Assembly (NCBI RefSeq): GCF_964204865.1
Contig: NC_135258.1
Coordinates: 3,835,001 to 3,899,000 of the forward strand
Length of the DNA: 64,000 nucleotides
Direction of reading: 5' to 3'
DNA from: Styela clava
Lineage: Eukaryota; Chordata; Ascidiacea; Stolidobranchia; Styelidae
Position numbers and translations under genes: made by a program. Positions 36,405-47,900 of this stretch are shown piece by piece; positions within the stretch are counted from its first letter, which is position 1, and every line of letters starts with the position of its first letter. The notes beneath the pieces are model-generated. The model worked only from the letters and a program-made list of their open reading frames with translations. It was not told the origin of the DNA and made no database searches.

Positions 36405-38962
36405 ATTGAGAGAGAGAGAGAGAGAGATGTTGTTTCCACAAGCACTTTCAACATTGAAAAATAGTATAAAACAATATTGAAATTAGTAAATTCTCAAAAT
36501 TTATCAGATTTTAGTGGCTGCTTGAGCTTGCTTGACCTTCAAAGGTCATCGGCGCTCCTGACAAATTCGTTTTCACAATATAAATATAAAAAATATTGAA
36601 AAATAAGAAAATGACTTCGCTGGCATACCTAATGTACAGGGTGTCCATAAAGTCTCATCACAATGTTGGTATAATGTCAGTTCTCAAAATATCTTAATTA
36701 ACCAGGTTTGTTGTTTTTTAAATTAGTAGTTGTTTAGGTATTTTTACTTCATTTAATACATCTGTGAGGGCCAAAACAATATATGGTATCGATAAACTCC
36801 CTTTAGGATTTAAAAATTTTTTAGGAACTCATGGACACCCTATAATACATCCCTTCATGGGATTTTGCCTAAGATTGGGAATCATGCCAACACAACTAAG
36901 TGTTGGTAGCCCTTGGTATTACAGTAGGTTTCCAATATGGGAGGCTCAACTTTTAATGCGCACAAAAACTTTAAATGTTCTATAATACTGCAATACTTAA
37001 TATCTCAATATATCACAGCGTGCATTTGGTAATGCTCACTTCAGGCATTGGTTTATCACCTCTTCTATCCATTCATTCATAAGAACGCTTTACGAAAAAA
37101 TATTTTTCCATAATTTCTGTTAGTAATTTTTGGGAGGAAATGTGTGAAGAGACTGAGAGAGGTTCTGAAGTTACTTTTTGTCTATTTAAGCTGCTTCCAT
37201 GTTTTTGAACTTGAAGATTTATTATGCTTTTGTTGCTATGATTTCAAAAACCTATTTACTGGCTTCTATATTTTTCTATTTTGAGATAAATATCTTTATT
37301 TATGGATGCCAGTTTTTGTTTTTCTGTTAGTCAGGTGAAGGTATTTAGATCCAGCTCAGAGGATAAAATTTCGGAGCTCCCGAAGTATGTGCACCAAGAT
37401 GGCGCACAGCCTGAACATAGTATGTGTATTGGGTTAGAGTTCAGGTTGTGCGCCATCTTGGTGCACATACTTCGGGAGCGCCAAAATTTCAGCGAACGGA
37501 TTTTAGTACTTGGTAGATTCTTATTATGGTTGCCAATAGTTAGTTAGGGGGAAGACCCATCTATACGGTTATTAACATGGTGCTCTTATAGCTTCCAAAT
37601 TGTATGGATGATTTCCTGACCCGAAAACGGCAAATGTCTGTAATCTTGCATACCTGTCTGGGTGATCTGATAATTTGTTATGAGTGATTATTTCATGAAT
37701 GTAGAAAGTAGGATATATTGAAAAGACTGGTGATTTATTCCGGATTATAAGCTCAGTGATTGGCGCATCGGGCCAAGAGAGAGATGAGAAGATATCATCG
37801 CGCCTTTAATTACCCGGCGTGTGTTTGAATCCTGTGAGGACCAATTATGCGTGAGAGGATAGTTGGACTCCTCATCATCATCATAGGGTGGTTAGTGAAA
37901 GTGTTGTTCCATTTTCTCATCATCATAGGGCGGTTAGAAAAAGAGTCGTTCCATGGTTGTTTGCGAGCGCGTTCTTAACACTCAGCACGATGCGCTAGGC
38001 GTCGTGTCGTATGGATTCCGATATTTATTTTCGTCATGTATGGGCCAGAGCATCTGTGATTTTATCAGTCTTGCATAGTGTCCGAAAAAACAATGATGAA
38101 TCAATTAGAATTAATTTATTTCTTGATTTTAATGCAATGGTCCTTTCCCCGACCTTTAACCCCTGGAAAATTCTTCCCATACTTTACCATTACAAAATTA
38201 TCGGGGCTATTTTAAGAGTGCTTTTGCAAGTTGGCGTCTGTAAAATGGGGTATATGTTTCAAACCATCATTGTGATTTATTGCATACAACAATCTGTTTT
38301 TTAAAGGTACCGGTAAAGAATTTCAGGCTAATCTATCACAGCTATATCTACACTAATTTTTCTTACAGCAATTAAATTAAAACTCCTAGAAAGACAGAGT
38401 GATCATTGAATTATCTGATTTATATTTAAGTTTCCAAAACACAACTAAAAACTAATGAATAAAGTTCAAAAAAGCGAAAACGATGTAATGTTCACAACCT
38501 CGCTTGAAAATCTGTCTGAGTGAAAAAAGTGTCTGAGTGGATGCGAAAAGAAGGCATTGTTACTTCACTTTTTGCATTTTACTGATTGGCCAATGTCACG
38601 AAGTAAACAAGGAAGTCGATGCTCGAGGAAAGGTGTCGACTTTGATTGTAGAAATGAAAACTCTACCGACACCTAACGGATGTTTTGATTACCGGCTTAT
38701 TAGACTGGAACCACCTTACATAATTTGGAGAAAATCCCTCCGTAGTTTTGTAATTTTTTGCGGGTTTTCTTCGTTTTTTCTGAGCGTTATATAAAGAGTT
38801 ATGTAACATAAGTCACGGAAGAGAGACATTGAATAATAAAATATATGAACGATTTTCAAGAGCACAGAAAGTGGAAATTTACTGAATACTTAGGCTACAT
38901 ATTGAAGCAACGGTTTCGATTTAAAAAACAGCTGTCTCTTCTCAATCTTGCAATACTGCAAT
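36405..38962. other. Intergenic region between CEP63 and UBXN7
   Basis: Right after the CEP63 stop comes a GA run (36408-36428). Further on are a palindromic MITE (37373-37482) and a degenerate SINE head with A-box-like and B-box-like motifs (about 37745-37900). The segment near 38130-38330 recurs at about 40220-40400 inside a UBXN7 intron. No coding exon is supported. The UBXN7 promoter should lie in the last part but was not identified. Confidence 0.5.
37373..37482. mobile_element. Palindromic MITE, 110-bp form
   Basis: It starts ggagctcccgaagtatgtgc and ends gcacatacttcgggagcgcc, with a perfect 8-bp duplication aaaatttc (37365-37372, 37483-37490). The inner arms 'accaagatggcgcacagcct' and 'aggttgtgcgccatcttggt' leave only a short loop. 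Confidence 0.93.
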
Positions 38963-41900
38963 ATGGGATCTAGAGAAAAATTAATCAAAGAATTTGTGAG
39001 CATTACAGGTACGGTTGTATTTGGTATTCTTCTTTGGGCCGACTAGGCACATTTTTACATAACGTTATCGTATTTATTTTGATGGGAATAGCCGATAACA
39101 CTGTAAGAAGAATGGAAGAAGACAGGCGAACATACTGCAGCACTAACTATGTGCTCTGATTTCAAGAATAGCCCCCACATTAAAATATATCAATTATGAC
39201 AGTGAGTGCGAACCTCTACCTATTTAACGAGCCATTATATCAGTATATCGACTAAAAACGACAAGTCGGCATTGCGCAATAAACTGAAAGGAGGTGCAAT
39301 CTAAAAACGTCGCCATCCTGCCATTGACAGAATGGATTTCTCGGAGAAAAAAAATAATAAAATTTACAGAAGGAATTAAAATTTTACAGTAGTAGTTTTC
39401 AACAAAAATCGCAATTTGGTCATGTGACGGCCAGCGCACTTTGCGATTGATTTAAATTATTACCGAGACAAGCTTGGTACGATTTGATGCCTGGTGGCGT
39501 TCTACTGCTTGGGTCAACTGGTGGATATGGGCCATGCTAACATGGTTAGCTTCACTGTCTGTACTAACTATTAGCGCTCAAAATTTTCTTTTTTTACAGG
39601 CACAGACAAAGGAACAGCGAAACATTTTCTCGATGCTTGCTCGGACAATCTTGAAACTGCAGTCGCCATGTTCTTGGATGATAAGACTCCAGGCACAACA
39701 GGTAAAATTTGTCGATTTCTATATTGTTTGATGCAGCACAAACACTTTCTTGTCTATGAGTTTAATATTTAGTAGCGTGGTTCCCAATCTTTTATGGCTC
39801 GTGACTCTCTTCTAGAGGCTTTCAGCACTCATGGCCCCCTTATTTATTATTCCAATGGTATTTTTAGCAATATTTTGATTGGTAGATTCCAAATCTACTT
39901 ATGCTCAAACAATTCAACAAAGTGAGTACATCCTGTGAAATAACTTTATCAAGCAATGAAACTAGGAAGAACGGGTGGTTTTATTGTAAAGCAGGGGTCT
40001 CAAACTCGCGGCCCGTGGGCCAATTGCGGCCCGCAGGACGATAATTTGCGGCCCCCGCCTTGGTATGAAAGTTTGATGTTAGTGCGGCCCGTAAGTCACT
40101 CACCTCAGTTAGAATGATTGATGCATTTAATATATGATCAAGACAAGTAGAGCAAAACAAAATATTTTATAATCTATCCCCCGAAAGGAATATGCGGCAC
40201 GGTAATCTACTAGTACACTAGGGTATTCGATGGACCTTTGACCCCAAAGAAGATTTTTCTTATACTTTACCATTGCTAATTCTTGGTGCTTATTTTAGAG
40301 GTGGCTTTGCGAGTTGAAGCCTATAAACTGGGGTATGTTTCACGTCATCATTTTGATTCAAAACATTCAACAACTTGTTTTTTAACAGTACCGGTAGAGA
40401 AGTTTAGCCTAGTCTATCACAGTTATTTCTAGACCTATTTTTGATTACGGCAATTAAGCTACGACGCCCAAGCAATCAGAATGATCATTGAGTTCTTTGA
40501 TTCATACTTGAATTTCTGAAACACAAGCCAAAACTAACAAATAGCATGCAAAAACGAGGTAATGTTTCAAACATGCCTGAAAGTGTCTGAGCGTCTATTG
40601 TTTATTGTTACGTCGCTTTTGCGTCTTGCTGATTAGCCAATGTTACGGAATAAACAAGGAAGTAGATGCTTGGGGAAAGGTCCATCGCGGAATTACTTAC
40701 ATTTATGTTTTTGACATGTTTGCGTATAGAAAAACAGAGGAAAAGATTTAACTTTTTAAGTTTAATGCTTTTATTGTGAAAAAACTGATGCGGCCCCGGA
40801 CTCACTGAGGCTCCGTCTCGGCGGCCCTCAAGTAAATTGAGTCTGAGACCCCTGTTGTAAAGTGAATGGTAAAATAAGTTATGAACCTAGCATTGTGGCC
40901 TCCTTCAACTGCTCTATGGCCCTCTTGAGGGCCCCGGGCCGCTGGTTGGAAATCCCTGAAGGAGTGTCATGTTGAGCATGACGGTATCGTACATATCGAG
41001 TGCCATACCCAAACGATGCCCATTCGGTCAGTGGCGTATCTACGTAAAATTGCGCCCATGGCAAAGTTGAAAAATGCGCCCCCTTGATAGTTGGTTAACG
41101 ATTTATAATGACTGTTATTGAAATGCTATACCTGTGCGTTATTATTCAAGTATAAATGCGAGATTTAGTTGTCTCCAATTTGAAATAATTTATTGAAACC
41201 TATACGATCAGAACTTTTCGCTGTTTTTGCGCCCCTGTCTAAGCATCGCCTATGGCATAGGTTCTCAAAGTGCTCCGTACGGAGCCCCAGGGCTCCGAGA
41301 GAGAAGCCTAGGGGCTCCGCGAGCTATTTGATTACTTTTCAAAGGACTGACTTGGCTAATTTTGTGACTTTTCAAAGAAGCAATAACAGCTTTGATAAAA
41401 TTTGACAACAGTATAGCCTCGAAATATGGCAAAGAGGCGGAATTCAAAAATGACAATATTTATAAGCACGTGCGCAGCCAGGATTCTTAAGAGGGAGGGG
41501 GGATCAAAGTTGGAATCGGAATTGTTCGCGCAACATTCTTCGCGCTTAAGAAAAAAACTTTTTCAGTGGATAACGAGATTTCTGTTGCGTGAAATATTCA
41601 ATCCATGACTGATGCGAGCATTTAAAATGTCCTGTCATAATAATTTAATTGTGTTCATCGTTACTCATGTTTGATTCAAGATTACTATGAGGATTACTTA
41701 AATAAAAAATTACTATTCTAAAATAACATAAAATACGTGATAAACTATAAATGAATTGGAATCGTATTTTTGCAATCTTGGGATTTTTCAAACTTGATTT
41801 GTTCCTTCGCACTCGAGATTATTTTTAAGCAAGATATCGCAGTTACAAAAATCCTGAGGTCGACGTTAAAACTCAATGTTCTGGTGGGGAATTATGAGTT

Positions 41901-44900
41901 TAATGTAAAAAACATGTTAATTAAAAATATAATCATCGACGAAGTGCTAAAAATAATTAATGAAGAATCAGCGGTGAATATACAATATACAATTGTGCAA
42001 TACATGACCGATGCGGGCATACTTAAAATGACTTGTTTATTGGGTTAATTGTGTTCAATGTAACCTGTGGTTGTGTCGACTCACCATAAATATCATTACT
42101 TCTCAAATTACCATGGCAATCCGCGGATATGAAATGAGAAACAATGAAACAAAGTTAAGTGAACGAAGTTCTTGTGGACTACGGTATATCCTGAACAACG
42201 CTGTTATAATGAGATATTAGAAACAAAGTCATATTGCCCACAAAAGAATATATATACCTACTAGCTACTACCGGTGCCAGAAGTTTGATAAGATATTTGT
42301 GCCTGTCCCGATCAAATCATAATCGTAATTATGACTACCGATTGCGTGGCAGTGTGGTAGATTATAGCGATTTAGCGAATTCGACAAATTTGAGCCCTTC
42401 TTGCAACACTGATATCACCCTCTCGCAGGTCTACCACTCAGGTTCTTTGCAAGATATCACCGTTTAAAAAATCACAAGGTCGGGGCAAAATACGAACGAT
42501 TGTAATTTGTGTTATTGCATGCGGCTCCGTTGGTAGTTTCAGAATGGATAAAAGGTACTTCGCGCGCACAATTGTGACTGTGTATCGATTTCAGTTACCA
42601 CGATGAATAACCAAAAAAAAAACCTAACATAACACCAAATATTGCCATTTACAATGTCTAAAAAAGCGTTTTAAATCTGTCGTGAGTCTGCTGTAACAAA
42701 ACTTATAGTGTTATCTTCCGTTTTGAGTTTTAGTTTTAATATTTCATAATGCCGCTTTTCAATCAAGAAATTTGAGTTGCGGATTCACCACCGATTCTTT
42801 ATTAATTATTTCTAGCATCTCGTCGCAGATGATTATATTTTAATTAATTTGTTTTTTACATTGAACTCATAATTCCCCACGAGAACAAAAAAGCAATTAT
42901 TGTCGTCATTGTAGAACAATACATGTATATGCCGAAGGAAATTTTTGATTTAGGGAGAATAAACACCGACGTAAAGATGTTTAAGGTTTGACGTTTCACG
43001 CTGACGAAAACAGTCGGCGATTGTAACAAAATGCAGTCGCGCAGCGACCTTTTAAGTCTTACAAAAATACCAAAAGGAAAAAGATTCGACCCCTAATTTA
43101 TTGATATGTTTGTACTTTCAACTTACCCCTAATTTATTGATATGTTTGTAAAGTACTTTCAACTTACTCATGAATATTAATCGGCAAGTAACAATTTTAA
43201 AATTTATTTTAGGGCTCCGTGAATAATAGTCAAGCTCTTCACGGGCTCCGCAACACCAAGAGTTTGAGAACCCCTATGGGCCTACGGGCCTATGGCACGG
43301 GGCATGCCTGCCACACCCTAGATACGCCACTGCTTTCGGTCAACAATCTGCCATTATGAGCATTATGATATAGCTCTTCTCCCTAAAAGGGCGAAATCAA
43401 TTCTTATTCAACTTAGCAATTTTACTTTTTTTTCTCTTTCTCAGAGAATACAGATACGTCAGCTCCAGCCATTCCAGTAGAAGAAGAAATCAGAGCACCA
43501 ATTCCACAAACTTCAGGTTATTACCACAAATGGTAGTTTAGTTGAGATATAGATATAGAAAATGGTTAAGTTTACCATTTGGACGATGATGATCATTTGC
43601 TACTTCTGATGTATTTGATGTTAAATATCTCCTCTAAGAAGTACTGAGTCCATTTTGATTGCTAAAGTATCTAAATTAAAAAAATTAATAAGGTCTTGTC
43701 AAAATTTGCTGGGGGCGCTTTTAGAAGCTGAAGCTTAATTGAGAAATGATGATTGCATGCCAGAAATATCCTGATTTATCCAAATTATACCAACTCCTTA
43801 TTTCCACATTTCCAAGGTGGCACAAAATTGGTCAATTGGCTCGTTTTGGTTGCTTAAATATCTAATCTTTACAAGGTCGTTTTTTATTTATATTTATTAA
43901 GTACTGGAGGTAGATCTCGCTCTCATGAAGAACACTGACTCAAAAAAAAAAATTGTATTCACTGTGCACTTGAAAATTCCAGTTTTTCCTAATTATTTTA
44001 CCTCGTCATCGAGCTATATATCTTTTATATGGTTTTGTTTGGAGAGGAAGACATATAAAAATGTTGAATAAAATGAAACCTAAAAAAAGTTTATAGAACA
44101 AAATTTATTTGGCTTCATTCCGGCCTAAAAGAAATTTAAATTGCTAATTTAGGACTGACCCTCGGACCAGGGAAATTTGAAAACTCTTCTCTAATATCAG
44201 TCAATCATTATTAAACTCTTGATTCTGCAGCCCTGGTTATCTCTGGTAATAAAATAACTTTTTTTCAGGCGTACTTGTGGATGATCCACACTACATAACT
44301 ACCTCAAGAGAAAGATGTTTTTCTAGGCGTCGTCCGAGATCGGTGTTTGATGGATTCAGGGATTTTAAAGCAGAAATATGTGAGTTGGCATTCATATTTT
44401 TTTTTAGATGCATCTATTTATTTGAGGTGTTGATTTCTGTACATGTATTTTATTATTATTTTATTCAGAATTGCTAGGAATTAGACTGTTTCATTGATTC
44501 AGAGATATTTAGATATTTTTTTATTTTAGTTTTGCAAATAAGAGATTTTGTTATATCTTGTGTCAAATCTGACTGACACTTCTGCTGAAATCTTAGGATT
44601 TCTAAATCGAATGATTTCTAAATCAAATGATTATTATAAATATGAATTCTTCGTAAAATTCCAATTTCCAATTTCGTAAATTCCAAAGAATTTTAGTGAT
44701 AATAGTTTTATAATGAATTCTAATTTTACATTCCAGCACAGCAAGAAGCATTATTTTCATCCGATCCAACCACAAATCGACGTTTGAAGCGACTCGAAGA
44801 TCTCTTCCGCCCTCCACTGGAATTAATGCACAAAGGAACATTAGAAACTGTGAGCCTTTTTCATTTTGAATGAATGCTGGATTGGTATTTTAAATTATAT

Positions 44901-47900
44901 CTTCAAACTTGGCTTTGTGTGAGCATTTATTCTAGTTAGCAACTTATATTATTTTGAGCTGATTACTGGGTAATTACTTTATTATTCTAAATAAGGCCTC
45001 ATACAAGCAATTATTCTAAAATTTCATCTCTGTGAAATTAAAATTAGGACTTTGACTCTGGGGTATTGAAGAATATGACTGTTTTGGGTCATAGGTAAAT
45101 ATCTGCCTAGATTTTAGAAAGTTGAGCGATCTATCCATTCGCAGTCACAGGTTCATTTTCCCAGTCTGAGTCTCAGAAAATTCCAAGCAAGCTCGAATCC
45201 TATGTCAAGTCTAGTAAAAATTTTGGTACTCCCGTAGTGTGTTTACCAGGTTAGGCCATAATTTTATTCTGATTTTCCTTATTTTAGTTCTTTTACGAGT
45301 TCGGGGTCTGTCTGTGTTAGCCAAGTGAATATACCCCGGCTCATAAGTTTCTGTGAGTTCCCTTTACACAACTCGATGTAAAGTAGGCGAACAAAATTGG
45401 TTACCTCCATATTGGTACACACACTTCTGGAGCGCCAAAGTTTTATTTCATATTGACCTTTGAACTTTATTCCAGGCACGGGAAGCAGGAAGTCACCTAC
45501 ATAAATGGTTGATGGTCAACGTTCAAAATAATCAAGAATTCGCTTGCCAGGTTCTCAACAGGGATGTTTGGAGCAGAACGAATGTTCAGACTTTGATAAA
45601 GAAACATTTTATATTTTGGCAGGTAAGAGCGGGATGCTCACTGGTGATTTTTTTTGCTCCACGTTCCAAAAAATTATGATGCTTGTGAGTCTCGTGCGGT
45701 ATTTTTTATTAGATTTAGTTTGGCAGGTGAGGAAGTACCTTGTACTTTACGCTTAAAGAATTGCAATGCTTAGAGTTAGAAGTCTTGGAGTATTATTGAT
45801 AGCGTCCTACATCCAGTAGTTCTCAAATGGTGAGGCGTGCCCCACAAGGGTGCATAGACAATTTTTGGGGCTCCCGAAGTATGCGAACCAAGATGGCGGA
45901 CATCGGAATGTAATATGTGTACTAGGTTAGGGTTAGGCCATAATTTTAGGTATAAATACTACGGGAAGCTCTTGGCTAGTCTTCGAACTGATAATAGGAC
46001 TAAAATAAGGAAAATTGGAAAAAAACTATCGCCTAACCCTAACCTGTCACCCATGTTACGTTCCGATGTCCGCCATCTTGGTTCGCATACTTCGGGAGCA
46101 CCCAATTTTTTTAGGGCACCTGAAGCTAATTGAAAATGAAAACATTCGTTAGGACGGCTCAAGAAGTTTAGAACCACTGTCCTATATCTATTGAGCTATT
46201 GTCAACTATATTTACTAAGGTCGCTAATAATAGTGGCCTCTACTATTGTGACATGATAAGGGTAATGTCACAGACTTTTATGAGTGATTTTTGAACCGTT
46301 TTCCGCTTTTGCTTCGAAAAAGAGTCTAGCGAGTTTTCGGGGTGATTTTATAATAACTCCCTGATACCAATTTCAGATAATCCGGGTGATATTACTAATA
46401 ATGCAAGGCTTTCACATAGCAAGGCAAGAAGAAAAGATATTTTATTAATGATTGTTTCAGCTGTTTCCACCTCTTCTATACAATTACGATGTTCAAAAGT
46501 CTATGGCTGTTTTTATTAGCTCCTCATACCTACTGCCAATTGTATTGGTAATATTGCGGATAACGATGCTTCTTAGGCAAGGGTGGGGTGAACTGGAGTT
46601 GATTTCATAACTGTGACTGTGATCCTTTTGCCATGCAGTAATGATTGTTCCAGCTGATTTGCTCTATACAATCATGTTCAAAAGTCTGAGGCTGTTTTTT
46701 CTTAGCTCCTGATACCTATTGCCAATTGTATTGGTAATATCACAGATAACAGTATTTCTCTGGCAAGATTGCTGTAGACTGAAGTTGACTTCATAACTGT
46801 GATCGCGATTCTTTTGCCATACATTATAATACAGTTCATTCCATTCAACTTTCTGTTGTTTTCAAGGTTTATAGTGACAGCACAGAAGGCGAGAGGTTTA
46901 CTACGTTTTACCCTGTCACTAGGTGGCCACATGTGTCTATTTTGGACCCGAGAACGGGGGAACAGCTTGCGGTATGGAATGATATTGACAGCAACAACAT
47001 AGAAGGCAAAGGTATGTTACTATCATATAGAATAACGTTATGTGTGTGTGTTGCCTAGGGCAGGGGTTCCCAAACCGCGGCCCGCGGGCCAAATCCGGCC
47101 CGCGTAACAATTTAAAATGGCCCGCCAAGCTTGAGTGAAATAGTGTGCAACAGATTTTGTTTCACCTTTTTGCATTCTAGATAGCGCCAAGTGTTACGCC
47201 GTTATCACAGCTTAAGCACGTGTTTATCGTAACAATTTAATTAAAGCGTTATCTCAGTTATTTGTACTGGTATGATGATTACATAGGGCAGTAATTTAGT
47301 TATGAACCACAAGAGCTTAGACATGTCACGCACTTTCAGGCGCTACATTCTTCCGGCCCGCGAACATGCCTCCGGTTCAAATTTTGGCCCGTGGCAAATG
47401 AAGTTTGGAACCCCTGTCCTAGGGCGTTTGATCCCAAACGTTTTAATATTGTTACTAAATTGAATTACCAAAAGCTCCCTATTCATACAATTAAAGTGGT
47501 CATAATGTTATCAATTTTTGGCTGACCAGAAATGGCCTAATAAATTTGCGGTAACTCAGCATTTTAGCCTACAATCTGTGAGGGTAATATTGTTAATATG
47601 CCTCTCTGAAGTGTGTGATTATATCACTGACTAGATTTGAAAATTTGCTTCTCCACAGATTAGTCAAAAGTATAGGGATTGCATAAAAATTGCTCTGGAT
47701 TATCCTCCCCCCCCCAAATTGTCAAATTACCCCCAGTTTGAGAACCACTGGCTTGGGGTAATGTTTCTTAAAATTTCCTGATCAATATCTCCGTTACGAA
47801 TAGTCTTCAATACTCTTGGAGACGTGGTCTGCTGCTTTAAAAAAAATTCAACCCATCTCCATCAGTACAGTACATTGTATTCCACGGCTTCCCCCTCAAA

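Noticed and set aside
41770..42048. 92-codon frame inside the 2-kb inner element in UBXN7 intron 2
   Set aside because: The composition is that of AT-rich DNA, with no transposase motif such as a zinc finger or hAT dimerisation sequence. It is too short and isolated to call.
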